NCBI RefSeq assembly: GCF_003479605.1
Contig: NZ_QUHR01000009.1
Span: 52,164 to 116,163, forward strand
Direction: 5' to 3'
Length of the DNA stretch: 64,000 bases
Source: Roseburia sp. AF12-17LB
GTDB taxonomy: Bacteria > Bacillota > Clostridia > Lachnospirales > Lachnospiraceae
Positions 1-8,866 of this stretch are shown here, piece after piece (within the stretch, counting starts at the first letter, position 1; every line of letters begins with the position of its first letter). The notes beneath the pieces are model-generated. The model made no database searches. It was not told the origin of the DNA and saw only the letters and a list, made by a program, of their open reading frames with translations. Both the position numbers and the translations under genes were made by a program.

Positions 1-1237
1 TTCCATTGATATGAAGGATATTTCTGAGCGTGTCATCAATGTATTATGTGGAAATGATATGGGAAGCGACCTTGGAGATGAGCCGGTTATTATCGTAGCA
101 AAGGATTTAGCTCCGAGTGAAACCGTACAGATGGATAAAAGTAAGCTGCTGGCATTTGTAACACAGCTGGGCTCTACGAATTCACATACTGCAATTTTAG
201 CAAGAACTATGGGCATCCCGGCACTGATTGGTGTGGAAATCAAGGAAGAGTGGAACGGAAAACAGGCAATTGTGGATGGCTATACCGGAACTCTTATCAT
301 TGAACCGGATGAAGTAGCTTTGGCAGAATATAAGAAAAAAGCAGAAGAGGATGCAAAGCAGAAGGAATTACTGCTGACTTTAAAGGGAAAGGAAAATGTG
401 ACAAAGAGTGGTCAGAAAATCAATCTTTATGCCAACATCGGAAATGTCTCTGACTTAGCGGCAGTACTTAAAAATGATGCCGGTGGAATCGGACTTTTCC
501 GTAGTGAATTTCTTTATCTTGAAAAAGATACTTTCCCAACAGAAGAAGAACAGTTTGCGGCTTATAAGCAGGTCGCAGAGACCATGGCAGGAAAGAAGGT
601 TATTATCCGTACCCTGGATATCGGAGCCGATAAGCAGGTGGACTACTTTAACCTCGACAAAGAAGACAATCCGGCAATGGGATATCGTGCCATCCGGATC
701 TGCCTGACCCAGCCGGAAATTTTTAAGACCCAGCTTCGTGCTTTATTCCGCGCAAGCAATTACGGAAATATTGCAATTATGTATCCGATGATTATTTCGG
801 TAGATGAAGTGCGTAAGATTAAAGCAATTTCAGAAGAAGTGAAAGAAGAACTTACAAAGGAAGGGATTCCTTTTGGAAATGTGGAGCAGGGTATCATGAT
901 TGAAACTCCTGCAGCAGCAGTAATGAGTGATGAACTGGCAAAAGAGGTTGATTTCTTCAGTATCGGAACCAACGACCTGACCCAGTATACACTGGCAATT
1001 GACCGTCAGAATGCAAAGCTTGACAGCTTCTATAATCCGCATCATGAAGCAGTGCTCCGGCTGATTCAGATGACCGTGGAAAATGCACACAAGGCGGGCA
1101 TCTGGGCAGGAATATGTGGAGAACTTGGGGCAGATACAACTCTGACCCAGCGTTTCTTAGAGATGGGGGTAGATGAATTATCTGTTTCTCCTGGCTGTGT
1201 TCTTCCGGTTCGAAAAGCGATTCGGGATGCAGAATAA
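1..1237 (+). CDS. ptsI: PTS enzyme I (phosphoenolpyruvate-protein phosphotransferase), 5' partial
   Basis: Cytoplasmic first enzyme of the sugar phosphotransferase system; it takes phosphate from PEP onto a His and hands it to HPr. The frame is open to the left edge of the window, so the N-terminal HPr-binding part (roughly the first 150 residues of a usual 540-570) is missing. Visible are the phosphohistidine loop GSTNSHTAILAR (His about residue 59 counted from the Met at 11), the PEP-binding barrel with GIGLFRSEFLYL, YRAIRICL and SIGTNDLTQYTLAIDR, and the catalytic Cys in GICGELGAD. The TAA stop shares one base with the ATG of the next gene, so the two are probably translationally coupled. 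Confidence 0.97.
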   Translation, partial: SIDMKDISERVINVLCGNDMGSDLGDEPVIIVAKDLAPSETVQMDKSKLLAFVTQLGSTNSHTAILARTMGIPALIGVEIKEEWNGKQAIVDGYTGTLIIEPDEVALAEYKKKAEEDAKQKELLLTLKGKENVTKSGQKINLYANIGNVSDLAAVLKNDAGGIGLFRSEFLYLEKDTFPTEEEQFAAYKQVAETMAGKKVIIRTLDIGADKQVDYFNLDKEDNPAMGYRAIRICLTQPEIFKTQLRALFRASNYGNIAIMYPMIISVDEVRKIKAISEEVKEELTKEGIPFGNVEQGIMIETPAAAVMSDELAKEVDFFSIGTNDLTQYTLAIDRQNAKLDSFYNPHHEAVLRLIQMTVENAHKAGIWAGICGELGADTTLTQRFLEMGVDELSVSPGCVLPVRKAIRDAE

Positions 1238-2049
1238 TGAGCCGTAAACTGATTTTTTTGGATGTAGACGGAACCCTGGTGGATTTCACCATGCACATGC
1301 CGGAATCTGCCAGGGAAGCATTAAGCATGGCCAGAAAGCGGGGACATCTGATTTCGTTATGTACCGGAAGAACTGTAACGAATGTGTATCCATGGCTTTT
1401 AGAGTTTGGATTTGATGCCATTGTGGCTTCGGCAGGTGCTTATGTGTCTGCAAATGATAAGGTGATTTACCATAGCGTTCTGGCAAATGATAAGGTGCAG
1501 GATATGGTAGAGGTGCTGAAGGAGCACGGTGCATGCTTTATGCTGCAGGGAATCAACGGACGTTATGTGGATGAAGAGAATGCAAAGAAAATGAGAGAAC
1601 GCTGTATGCGGCTTGGACTTGATATTGACGGTGCTCTAAACGGATTGACGCTTGTTGAACATCCGGAACAGATGCCGGCTCTTGAAAGTGGAATGTATTT
1701 TGATGCCGATATTCCGGTGGATGTGATGCAGAAGGAAGTCGGAAATTATATCAAGATAACCGGAGCAAGCTTTGGCAAGGATCGTCAGATGTCCGGTGAA
1801 ATGACGAAGATGGGAGTCAACAAGGCAACCGGAATGCAGCGGCTTATGGATGAGTTAAAGATAGGCAGGGAAGATACCATTGCTTTTGGTGATGGACCAA
1901 ATGATGTGGAAATGCTGCAATTTGCAGGAACAGGAGTGGCAATGGGAAATGCGATTCCGGCAGTAAAACAGTATGCGGATATGGTTACAGATAAGATTGA
2001 TGAAGACGGACTGTATCATGCATTCGAACGGCTGCATCTGCTGGGGTAG
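1237..2049 (+). CDS. HAD-superfamily (Cof-type, IIB) phosphatase
   Basis: 270-residue haloacid-dehalogenase hydrolase of the Cof/YidA type; such enzymes dephosphorylate sugar phosphates or cofactors in the cytoplasm. Motif I is FLDVDGTLVD at residues 6-15 with both catalytic Asp, motif II lies in CTGRT, and motif IV is GDGPNDVEML near residue 220, with the large type-IIB cap between. Length is typical. It starts one base inside the ptsI stop codon, so it is read with ptsI; a sugar-phosphate substrate would fit that context but is inference. The exact substrate cannot be read from the sequence. Confidence 0.9.
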   Translation: MSRKLIFLDVDGTLVDFTMHMPESAREALSMARKRGHLISLCTGRTVTNVYPWLLEFGFDAIVASAGAYVSANDKVIYHSVLANDKVQDMVEVLKEHGACFMLQGINGRYVDEENAKKMRERCMRLGLDIDGALNGLTLVEHPEQMPALESGMYFDADIPVDVMQKEVGNYIKITGASFGKDRQMSGEMTKMGVNKATGMQRLMDELKIGREDTIAFGDGPNDVEMLQFAGTGVAMGNAIPAVKQYADMVTDKIDEDGLYHAFERLHLLG

Positions 2050-2086
2050 GATTTGAAGTAAAAACAATTTTCTTATGATAGAAAAA

Positions 2087-2172
2087 GGCGGCGTGGTTTG
2101 TCAACTTAGGAGACATGATAAGTGCCCTTTACTGTATTTATGTTGTTTCCGCAGTTGACGAACCGCGCCGTT
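2087..2172. terminator. Long hairpin between convergent genes, possible bidirectional terminator
   Basis: The arms at 2087-2106 and 2153-2172 pair over about 20 bases (both contain the GTCAACT/AGTTGAC tip), and the interior also folds (GGAGACAT against ATGTTGTTTCC). An A-run lies just left and ttactttt just right. Position between the HAD gene and the oppositely oriented histidinol phosphatase fits a two-way terminator. The stem is longer than usual, so another role is possible. Confidence 0.5.
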
Positions 2173-2189
2173 ACTTTTGCATACACAGG

Positions 2190-2271
2190 AAAAATCGCAT
2201 GCCTGCATACAGATTTGGTGAACACCGCAATAAGAAGAGAAATTCGTAAAGCGTGATTCCCATAGTTTACA
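2190..2271 (+). repeat. Dispersed intergenic palindromic repeat, copy 1 (long form)
   Basis: About 80 bp matching the reverse complement of 17551-17630 over nearly its full length. Shared blocks are GCATGCnTGCATnCAGATTTG and, 20 bases on, GAGAAA-nnCG-nAAAGCGTG ending in TAGTTT. The GAGAAAC...GTTTCTC half forms a hairpin. This copy is the most diverged and touches the 3' end of the histidinol phosphatase gene. Confidence 0.6.
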
Positions 2272-3079
2272 ACGGAAGAAAAGCCGGTTTTCTCTTTTCG
2301 AATACAGTAAAATACTGAAAGCCCGCTGCCTTTAAAATGTCCGGTACTTTTGCAAAATCAAATGCAACATGCTCCGGTTTGTGGGCGTCGGCACCGATGG
2401 TAATGATTTCACCGCCTAGTTCGTGATAACGTTTTATAATATCTTCTGTTGGATTCGGATGTCCCAGACCATATTTGAAACCACCGGTATTGATTTCAAT
2501 TCCTTTTCCCATATCAATGAGCTTTTCTAAAATCGCATCAATGACATCGGCATATTTCTGATAAGAATATTCAAGGTTCCGGTTTGGACCGTAGCGTACC
2601 ACATAATCGATATGTCCATATACATCAAAATGATCAAATACCGCAAGATTTTCCAGGATAGATTCAAAATATTCCTGGTAAGCCTGCTGTTCGGTTTTTC
2701 CTTCAAAAAAGCGGGAGTAGTAAGGGTCTTTGCCGTGGATTACATGGGAAGAGCCGATGACAAAATCAAAGTCATATCGGCTTATCAGTTCCTGATGTTT
2801 CGCTGCAAGATGAGGCTGCAATCCAAGCTCAATGCCGGTCAGCACTTTTATTTTATCTTTGTATTGCTGGCCCAGCTTCTGGATAGTTGGGAAGTAGACC
2901 GGAGTGTCTAAGATAAATTCCGGTTCATCCTCCGGATGTTCTTTTGGATAATCATAATCCATATGGTCGGTAATGCAGATTCCGCCAAGTCCCAGTTCGA
3001 TAGAGGCTTTAATCATGGATTCTGGTGAGGTCTCACTGTCGGTAGAAAAAGCAGTGTGCATATGTGTGTCCCAAAGCAT
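2267..3079 (-). CDS. PHP-domain histidinol-phosphatase (HisJ/HisK type)
   Basis: 270-residue PHP-family metal-dependent phosphoesterase, by similarity the histidinol-phosphate phosphatase of histidine synthesis. The start is set at ATG 3079 (MLWDTHMHTAFSTDSE) because AAAGGAG lies 7 bases upstream; upstream in-frame codons belong to a non-coding palindrome. Metal ligands are visible as THMHTAFSTD at the N-terminus, ITDHMDYDYP, a Glu in GIELGLQPH, GSSHVIHG, YGHIDYVVR and GADAHKPEHVA. hisH and hisF lie 57 kb away in this window, so the gene is not in a his operon. Other PHP phosphatases are possible, so the substrate is inferred from family. Confidence 0.85.
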   Translation of the reverse strand: MLWDTHMHTAFSTDSETSPESMIKASIELGLGGICITDHMDYDYPKEHPEDEPEFILDTPVYFPTIQKLGQQYKDKIKVLTGIELGLQPHLAAKHQELISRYDFDFVIGSSHVIHGKDPYYSRFFEGKTEQQAYQEYFESILENLAVFDHFDVYGHIDYVVRYGPNRNLEYSYQKYADVIDAILEKLIDMGKGIEINTGGFKYGLGHPNPTEDIIKRYHELGGEIITIGADAHKPEHVAFDFAKVPDILKAAGFQYFTVFEKRKPAFLPL

Positions 3080-3098
3080 AGTGTACTCCTTTCTGTGG

Positions 3099-3637
3099 GG
3101 TGTATGGCGGGTAAGGTTGTGCAGGTGGGGAACTGGATGAGAAAGCTTCTTCCCAAAAGCACCGGAACGTTTGTATGTAAGAAGCCGGCACTTCAACCTG
3201 CAGTATTTTTCTTTCTTTTATAATAAGCAGTCTTTCCAATGTTTGACAGTATACTGCATTTTGTCTGCCGGCATGCGGATACCGTGAACAGCGTCTGTTA
3301 GGGACTCGTAGAATTCCTTTTGCAACCCGGCAACGCTGGTACATGGATGTACCAGCGAGGCACAATCTGAATATGGATATGAATTTGTGCCGGTTGCCGC
3401 AAATCAAATATCTTTGCAGGAATTCTTAGAGTCCCTTCAGACAAAGTGTGGTATCCGCTGCTGGCAGACAAAAGCAGTATCCGGTCAAAGCAGCCGGAAA
3501 GACAGCCTGATTTCAAGAAAAATACTGCCCGTGAAGTGCTGCGGATTCTCACATCATAACCGCTCCAGTGTTTTCGGGAAGAAGCTTTCCTATTCCTTTC
3601 CCCTACATATTGCACAAACCTTACCCGGTGTTTACAC
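3099..3637 (-). repeat. Giant fold-back element A (about 540-bp imperfect hairpin with structured core)
   Basis: Nearly the whole stretch folds on itself. Pairs of matching arm segments include 3109-3120 with 3616-3627 (GGGTAAGGTT/AACCTTACCC), 3141-3154 with 3579-3593 (GAAAGCTTCTTCCC), 3200-3214 with 3513-3529 (GCAGTATTTTTCTT), 3230-3245 with 3484-3501, and 3301-3317 with 3419-3435 (GGGACTC..GAATTCC). The middle, about 3322-3405, carries two nested hairpins. A homologous copy on the opposite strand is at 62203-62738. On the minus strand it lies directly upstream of the histidinol phosphatase, between its ribosome site and any promoter. No credible protein is encoded. Confidence 0.8.
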
Positions 3638-3717
3638 ATTTCTACTAAGAAAAATGTTACATTTTCACAAGTATAGTAAAATCTTTGTATATAATACACA
3701 GAATACTATAATAGAAA

Positions 3718-3734
3718 TTTGACAATCTGTCAAA
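3718..3734. promoter_or_regulatory. Perfect palindrome upstream of gap, possible operator
   Basis: TTTGACAATCTGTCAAA is a perfect inverted repeat with a 3-base centre about 100 bases upstream of the gap promoter. It could be a repressor site for the glycolytic operon; no regulator gene is next to it. Confidence 0.4.
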
Positions 3735-3833
3735 AGACAGTATGAAAAATGGAAAAGCTATTGTAACATTTGTTTGAAAATGAGAAAGAAGAAATAAAAA
3801 TAGTGAAAAAATTAACAAAGTGATGGGAACTAC

Positions 3834-3862
3834 TTGAACTTTCGACAAAAATTGGTTAGAAT
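3834..3862 (+). promoter_or_regulatory. Sigma-A type promoter for gap
   Basis: TTGAAC (3834-3839), 17-base spacer, TAGAAT (3857-3862), about 65 bases before the gap start codon. Confidence 0.6.
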
Positions 3863-3927
3863 AATACCAGATTGGGTACAATCCCAAATAAAGATATTTT
3901 ATATTAAATTTCTAGGAGGAATTAATA

Positions 3928-4944
3928 ATGGCAGTAAGAGTAGCAATTAATGGATTCGGCCGTATTGGTCGTCTGGCATTCAGACAGATGTTTGGTGCTG
4001 AAGGATACGAAGTAGTAGCAATCAACGATTTAACAAGCCCTAAAATGTTAGCACACTTGTTAAAATATGATTCTTCTCAGGGTAAATATGAGCATGCTGA
4101 TGAAGTATCCTGCACAGATGATTCTATCATCGTATGTGGAAAAGAAATCAAAATCTATGCATTCCCAGATGCAAACAACTGCCCATGGGGTGAATTAAAA
4201 GTTGACGTTGTATTAGAGTGTTCAGGTTTCTATACAAGCAAAGAAAAAGCACAGGCACACATCAATGCAGGTGCTCGTAAAGTTGTTATTTCTGCTCCAG
4301 CAGGTAATGACCTTCCTACAATCGTATACAACACAAACCATGAGACATTAAAAGCATCTGATACAATCATTTCAGCAGCTTCTTGTACAACAAACTGCTT
4401 AGCACCTATGGCTGATGCATTAAATAAATATGCTCCAATCCAGTCTGGTATCATGGTAACAATCCATGCTTACACAGGTGATCAGATGACTCTTGATGGA
4501 CCACAGAGAAAAGGTGATTTAAGAAGATCTCGTGCAGCAGCAGTTAACATCGTTCCAAACAGCACTGGTGCAGCAAAAGCTATCGGACTTGTTATCCCAG
4601 AACTGAACGGAAAATTAATCGGATCTGCTCAGCGTGTTCCAACCCCTACAGGATCTACAACAATCTTAACAGCAGTTGTTAAGAAAGCTGGCGTTACAAA
4701 AGAAGATATCAATGCAGCTATGAAAGCAGCAGCTAATGAGTCCTTCGGATACAACGAAGACGAAATCGTATCTTCTGATATCGTTGGAATGAGATTCGGT
4801 TCTCTGTTCGATGCAACACAGACCATGGTTAACCAGGTATCTGATGATCTGTACGAAGTACAGGTTGTTTCTTGGTATGATAACGAGAACAGCTACACAT
4901 CTCAGATGGTTCGTACAATCAAATACTTCAGCGAGTTAGCATAA
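3928..4944 (+). CDS. gap: Glyceraldehyde-3-phosphate dehydrogenase
   Basis: Glycolytic NAD-dependent enzyme converting glyceraldehyde 3-phosphate plus phosphate to 1,3-bisphosphoglycerate; cytoplasmic tetramer. 338 residues, normal length. The N-terminal Rossmann motif INGFGRIGR is at residues 7-15, the catalytic Cys lies in [14 protein letters not shown] near residue 153 and its partner His in [10 protein letters not shown] near residue 180; [14 protein letters not shown] is the C-terminal signature. The ribosome site is AGGAGG 8 bases before ATG. It heads gap-pgk-tpiA, with a terminator after it, so gap may be made in excess as a separate transcript. Codon use is strongly biased, as for a highly expressed gene. 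Confidence 0.98.
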   Translation: MAVRVAINGFGRIGRLAFRQMFGAEGYEVVAINDLTSPKMLAHLLKYDSSQGKYEHADEVSCTDDSIIVCGKEIKIYAFPDANNCPWGELKVDVVLECSGFYTSKEKAQAHINAGARKVVISAPAGNDLPTIVYNTNHETLKASDTIISAASCTTNCLAPMADALNKYAPIQSGIMVTIHAYTGDQMTLDGPQRKGDLRRSRAAAVNIVPNSTGAAKAIGLVIPELNGKLIGSAQRVPTPTGSTTILTAVVKKAGVTKEDINAAMKAAANESFGYNEDEIVSSDIVGMRFGSLFDATQTMVNQVSDDLYEVQVVSWYDNENSYTSQMVRTIKYFSELA

Positions 4945-4985
4945 TTTACGAGAGAAACCCGCAAAGCGTGTTTCCCGTAGTTTAA
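4945..4985 (+). repeat. Dispersed intergenic palindromic repeat, copy 2 (short form)
   Basis: Contains the GAGAAACCCGCAAAGCGTG block and the following TTTCCCGTAGTTT of the family also seen at 2190, 8928 and 17551. It begins directly after the gap stop codon and can form a GAGAAAC/GTTTCcC hairpin. Confidence 0.65.
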
Positions 4986-5056
4986 CGAACAATCACTGCA
5001 CGGTAGACTACTTTTTTAAGCGACAGGCTGCCAGAGTGCAGATAAGACTCAGGAAA

Positions 5057-5090
5057 AGGGTCCGGTCTTTTAGGACCGGGCTCTTTCTTG
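5057..5090 (+). terminator. Intrinsic terminator after gap
   Basis: The 10-bp stem GGGTCCGGTC / GACCGGGCTC with a TTTTAG loop is followed by TTTCTT. It lies between gap and pgk. Confidence 0.75.
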
Positions 5091-5125
5091 CTATTAGAAA
5101 TAAAATTTAAAGGAGACTACTTAAT

Positions 5126-6337
5126 ATGTCATTAAATAAAAAATCTATAGATGATATTAATGTAAAAGGACTTCGCGTTCTTTGCAGATGTGATTTCAAC
5201 GTACCATTAAAAGAAGGAAAGATTACAGACGAGAACCGTCTGGTTGCAGCGCTTCCTACAATCAAGAAATTAATCGCTGATGGTGGAAAGGTTATCCTTT
5301 GCTCCCATTTAGGAAAAGTAAAAACAGAAGAAGACAAACAGACCAAAACTCTTGCACCAGTAGCAGCAAGACTTACAGAGTTATTAGGACAGGAAGTTAA
5401 ATTCGTTGTTGACCCTGAAGTTGTTGGTGAGAACGTAAGAGCAGCAGTAGCAGCTATGAACGATGGCGATGTTATCTTACTTGAGAATACACGTTTCAGA
5501 CCAGAAGAGACAAAGAACGGAGAAGCTTTCTCTAAAGACCTTGCTTCTATCTGTGATGTATTTGTAAATGATGCATTCGGAACAGCTCACAGAGCACATT
5601 GTTCTAACGTAGGTGTTGCACAGTTAGTTGACACTGCAGTAGTTGGATACTTAATGCAGAAAGAAATCGACTTCCTTGGAAATGCAGTAGAGAATCCGGT
5701 AAGACCATTCGTTGCAATCCTTGGTGGTGCAAAAGTTGCTGATAAATTAAATGTAATCAACAACTTACTTGAGAAATGTGATACCTTAATCATCGGTGGT
5801 GGTATGGCTTACACATTCTTAAAAGCAAAAGGATATGAAATCGGAATCTCTTTAGTAGATGATACTAAGATCGATTATTGTAAAGAAATGATGGCAAAGG
5901 CAGAGAAACTTGGAAAGAAACTTCTTCTTCCGGTAGATGCTGTAACGATCAAAGATTTCCCAAATCCTATCGATGCTCCAGTTGAAGTAGAAACTTATGA
6001 TGCAGACAAGATGCCGGCAGACAGAGAAGGCTGTGATATCGGACCTAAGACACAGACACTTTTCGCAGATGCTGTTAAGACTGCTAAGACTGTTGTTTGG
6101 AACGGACCTATGGGTGTATTCGAGAACCCAACTCTTGCAGCAGGTACTATCGCTGTAGCAAAAGCTTTAGCTGATACAGATGCAACAACCATCATCGGTG
6201 GTGGAGATTCTGCAGCAGCAGTTAACCAGCTTGGATTCGGTGACAAGATGAGCCACATCTCAACAGGTGGTGGAGCATCCTTAGAGTTCTTAGAGGGTAA
6301 AGAGCTTCCAGGCGTTGCAGCAGCAAATGATAAATAA
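5126..6337 (+). CDS. pgk: Phosphoglycerate kinase
   Basis: Transfers phosphate from 1,3-bisphosphoglycerate to ADP, the first ATP-yielding step of glycolysis. 403 residues, normal size. The N-terminal signature [14 protein letters not shown] is at residues 18-31, substrate-binding ENTRFRPEE near residue 120, the hinge and nucleotide-binding part includes [10 protein letters not shown], and the C-terminal GGGDSAAA and [13 protein letters not shown] loops are intact. Ribosome site AAGGAG is 10 bases before the ATG. It sits between gap and tpiA in the usual Firmicute order; eno and gpmI are elsewhere in the window. Confidence 0.98.
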   Translation: MSLNKKSIDDINVKGLRVLCRCDFNVPLKEGKITDENRLVAALPTIKKLIADGGKVILCSHLGKVKTEEDKQTKTLAPVAARLTELLGQEVKFVVDPEVVGENVRAAVAAMNDGDVILLENTRFRPEETKNGEAFSKDLASICDVFVNDAFGTAHRAHCSNVGVAQLVDTAVVGYLMQKEIDFLGNAVENPVRPFVAILGGAKVADKLNVINNLLEKCDTLIIGGGMAYTFLKAKGYEIGISLVDDTKIDYCKEMMAKAEKLGKKLLLPVDAVTIKDFPNPIDAPVEVETYDADKMPADREGCDIGPKTQTLFADAVKTAKTVVWNGPMGVFENPTLAAGTIAVAKALADTDATTIIGGGDSAAAVNQLGFGDKMSHISTGGGASLEFLEGKELPGVAAANDK

Positions 6338-6351
6338 GTAATCAAAGCACA

Positions 6352-6367
6352 TGCCTGTATGCAGGCA
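6352..6367 (+). other. Small palindrome between pgk and tpiA
   Basis: TGCCTG-TATG-CAGGCA forms a 6-bp hairpin with no T-run. It may be an RNA processing or stability element in a pgk-tpiA transcript. Confidence 0.4.
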
Positions 6368-6403
6368 AAAGCTTATATATTTAAGAAAGAAGGACATTTT
6401 AAA

Positions 6404-7156
6404 ATGGCAAGAAAAAAAATTATTGCCGGCAACTGGAAAATGAACAAAACTCCTAGCGAGGCAGTTGCACTGGTAAATGAATTAAAACCATTAGTAGCAA
6501 ACGAAGACGTAGATGTAGTATTCTGCGTACCAGCAATTGATATTATTCCAGCAATGGAAGCAGCAAAAGGTTCTAACATCTGCATCGGTGCAGAGAACAT
6601 GTATTTTGAAGAGAGCGGAGCATACACAGGAGAAATCTCTCCGGCAATGCTTACAGACGCTGGCGTAAAATACGTTGTATTAGGACATTCTGAGAGAAGA
6701 GAATACTTCGCAGAGACAGATGAGACTGTAAATAAGAAAGTATTAAAAGCTTTCGAACATGGTATTACACCAATCATCTGCTGTGGAGAGACTTTAACAC
6801 AGAGAAAACAGGGTATTTACCTTGACTGGATCCGTATGCAGATTAAGATTGCATTCCAGAACGTAACAGCAGAGCAGGCTGCAACAGCAGTTATTGCTTA
6901 CGAGCCAATCTGGGCAATCGGAACCGGTGAAACAGCTACTTCTGATCAGGCAGAAGAAGTTTGTGGCGCAATCCGTGCCTGCATCCGTGAAGTATATGAT
7001 GAAGCAACAGCTGAGTCTATCCGTATCCAGTACGGTGGATCTGTAAATGCAGGAAATGCAGCAGAGCTGTTCGCAAAAGCTGATATCGATGGTGGTCTGG
7101 TAGGAGGAGCTTCCTTAAAGGCTGACTTCGGAAAGATTGTAAACTACAATAAATAA
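6404..7156 (+). CDS. tpiA: Triosephosphate isomerase
   Basis: Interconverts dihydroxyacetone phosphate and glyceraldehyde 3-phosphate. The start is set at 6404 ([16 protein letters not shown]), giving 250 residues, the standard size; the 15 codons upstream are not part of the family and AAGAAGGA lies before this ATG. Active-site pieces are the Lys in AGNWKMN, the His in VLGHSERRE near residue 95 and the Glu in [12 protein letters not shown] near residue 168, followed by the phosphate loop [11 protein letters not shown] and GGLVGGASL. Last gene of the glycolytic cluster. Confidence 0.98.
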   Translation: MARKKIIAGNWKMNKTPSEAVALVNELKPLVANEDVDVVFCVPAIDIIPAMEAAKGSNICIGAENMYFEESGAYTGEISPAMLTDAGVKYVVLGHSERREYFAETDETVNKKVLKAFEHGITPIICCGETLTQRKQGIYLDWIRMQIKIAFQNVTAEQAATAVIAYEPIWAIGTGETATSDQAEEVCGAIRACIREVYDEATAESIRIQYGGSVNAGNAAELFAKADIDGGLVGGASLKADFGKIVNYNK

Positions 7157-7187
7157 GCTTTTCGGAAAATAGAATATTTTCATAAGA

Positions 7188-7256
7188 AACGTCACGAAAT
7201 GCATTATGGCATTGGTAAAATTTACCGGTGAAATGCATTTGGTGGCGTTTTTTTTA
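7188..7256 (+). terminator. Terminator after tpiA
   Basis: A long stem (ACGTCACGAAATGCATT against AATGCATTTGGTGGCGT) with a second small stem GGTAAA/TTTACC at its tip, followed by eight T. It separates the glycolytic cluster from the toxin-antitoxin pair. Confidence 0.85.
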
Positions 7257-7263
7257 ATTCAAG

Positions 7264-7292
7264 TTGACTTTTGCAGTTATACTATTTATAAT
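7264..7292 (+). promoter_or_regulatory. Strong promoter of the toxin-antitoxin pair
   Basis: TTGACT (7264-7269), 17-base spacer, perfect TATAAT (7287-7292). The start point would fall in the palindrome at 7297-7310. Confidence 0.8.
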
Positions 7293-7296
7293 AAAG

Positions 7297-7310
7297 GTAT
7301 CAATTGATAC
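7297..7310. promoter_or_regulatory. Operator palindrome for antitoxin autorepression
   Basis: GTATCAATTGATAC is a perfect 14-base palindrome right after the -10 box. Type II antitoxins with a helix-turn-helix commonly repress their own operon at such a site; the downstream antitoxin has one. Binding is inferred. Confidence 0.65.
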
Positions 7311-7327
7311 TATAAACAGGAGGAGTT

Positions 7328-7777
7328 ATGAATGATTCAAAAGATAATACAAAGACCAGAATCGAATCAAAGCTTGAAGTGAATACTTATCTGCAAAAGC
7401 TTAAATATGCATTAGACCATGATGCACAGATTACATTTCAGGCGAGACGGCTAGTGGATAAAAAGAGAGATGAAAAATATACCAATCAGTATACAGTAGA
7501 TACATTATTTCCGGATGAAAATCCGGTGGATGCATTGAAACGGGAATTAAAAACGCTGACTGTAGAAGAGTATATGAAAACGGTTCAGGATCTTAGATTT
7601 CCCAAAAGAAGTGAAATGCGGGAATTTGGAAAAGTTTATAATGGTATGCAGGATGTATATATTAAAATAAGAGTGGAACTATTAGGATTAGATGGAAATA
7701 CCACAACGTTTGTGATGTCATTTCATTTTGCAGAGAAACCGTTTACTACAGATATGTTTCCGTATAAAGAAAACTAG
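7328..7777 (+). CDS. Putative MqsR-like toxin of a toxin-antitoxin pair
   Basis: 149-residue basic protein directly upstream of a Panacea-domain antitoxin, 11 bases apart. The C-terminal half, with GMQDVYIKIRVELLG and then TTFVMSFHFAEKPF, resembles the last strands of MqsR, an mRNA interferase of the RelE fold (E. coli has QVYLKITV ... LIVSFKEK). The N-terminus is Lys/Arg rich with a predicted helix. If correct it would cleave mRNA in the cytoplasm until bound by its partner. The likeness is at motif level, seen by eye, so the toxin fold is less sure than the pairing. AGGAGGAG lies just before the ATG. Confidence 0.6.
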   Translation: MNDSKDNTKTRIESKLEVNTYLQKLKYALDHDAQITFQARRLVDKKRDEKYTNQYTVDTLFPDENPVDALKRELKTLTVEEYMKTVQDLRFPKRSEMREFGKVYNGMQDVYIKIRVELLGLDGNTTTFVMSFHFAEKPFTTDMFPYKEN

Positions 7778-7788
7778 GAGGTGTTTTC

Positions 7789-8820
7789 ATGGATATAAAG
7801 ATTGTAAAAAGTGAAAAACGGTTATGTCCGTGTTGTATGGAAGAACATGAAGTGAAAACAGTTCTGGTAGAGGAGACGGCTACATTTAAAAACAGTAAGG
7901 TTGGTTATGAAGCATCCTATCTGCTTTGCGAGAATGCAGAGGAACTGTATATGGAAGAATCACAGATACAGGAAAATGATATTCGATTAAAAAATGCATA
8001 CCGAAGAAAACAGGGACTTTTGACATCGGAAGAGATAGTGGCAATCCGCCTGAAATATGGAATCACCCAGAGTGATTTATGTGTTTTACTGGGATGGGGA
8101 GCTAAGACAATCACCCGTTATGAAAGTCATCAGGTGCAGGATCGGGCACACGATACGATTTTAAGAAAAATCGGACAGGATCCGGAATGGTTTCTGGTAT
8201 TGTTGGCGGATGCAAAGGAACATTTTCCTGAGACTGCTTATAAGAAATATTTTGAAGCAGCAACACAGTTATATGAGAAGAACAAGGACATTTATTTGAA
8301 AAAAGCCATTGAGGCAGATTATGCCGGATATGCTGGAAATAAGATGCTTCATGGAAATGTAGAATTATCATTGGATAAAGTGGTGGATGTTATCCGCTAT
8401 TTTGCAGCATCTTCAAAAATCAGAAATCTTTACAAAGTAAAACTTATGAAGCTTTTATGGTATGCAGATGCTCTTTCTTATAAAAGAAGAGACTTTGCAA
8501 TGACAGGACTGGTGTATCAGGCTCTTCCGATGGGAGCGGTGCCGGTGGGACATAATGCTATTATTGATTTGAAAGATGTGCCATGTGAAGAAGTAGACAT
8601 GGGAGAAGGAAACGGATATTATTTTTCCTTATCAGAGCCAACGACATATAAGACGCTTACAGAAGATGATGTGAAGATTCTTGATGCGGTAATAGAAAAG
8701 TTAGGAAGTATGTCGAAGACAGAAATTGTTGCATTTATGTATAAAGAAGAAGCATATGAGAAGACTACATTTAAAGATATAATATCTTTTGAATATGCAA
8801 AGCATCTGCAAATAGAATAA
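7789..8820 (+). CDS. Antitoxin: MqsA-like zinc finger + helix-turn-helix + Panacea (DUF4065) domain
   Basis: 343-residue three-part antitoxin. Residues 13-60 hold a CPCC motif (RLCPCCMEEHEV), as in YgiT/MqsA zinc-binding modules. Residues 75-125 are an MqsA-type helix-turn-helix (LTSEEIVAIRLKYGITQSDL, then LGWGAKTITRYES). Residues about 195-330 match the Panacea/SocA-like domain: KVKLMKLLWYADALSYKR, then MTGLVYQALPMGAVP. Panacea is described as a domain that neutralises many unrelated toxins, so the joining of an MqsA front end with Panacea is informative about the partner. It probably binds the palindrome at 7297 and neutralises the upstream protein. Confidence 0.8.
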   Translation: MDIKIVKSEKRLCPCCMEEHEVKTVLVEETATFKNSKVGYEASYLLCENAEELYMEESQIQENDIRLKNAYRRKQGLLTSEEIVAIRLKYGITQSDLCVLLGWGAKTITRYESHQVQDRAHDTILRKIGQDPEWFLVLLADAKEHFPETAYKKYFEAATQLYEKNKDIYLKKAIEADYAGYAGNKMLHGNVELSLDKVVDVIRYFAASSKIRNLYKVKLMKLLWYADALSYKRRDFAMTGLVYQALPMGAVPVGHNAIIDLKDVPCEEVDMGEGNGYYFSLSEPTTYKTLTEDDVKILDAVIEKLGSMSKTEIVAFMYKEEAYEKTTFKDIISFEYAKHLQIE

Positions 8821-8866
8821 AGAGTAATTAGAATAGAATAATTAAAAGAGTGAAAAGATGAAATGA

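Noticed and set aside
3387-3722. Open frames over element A on both strands
   Set aside because: They follow the palindrome and have no protein-like composition; the same words translate similarly in element B only because the DNA is shared.
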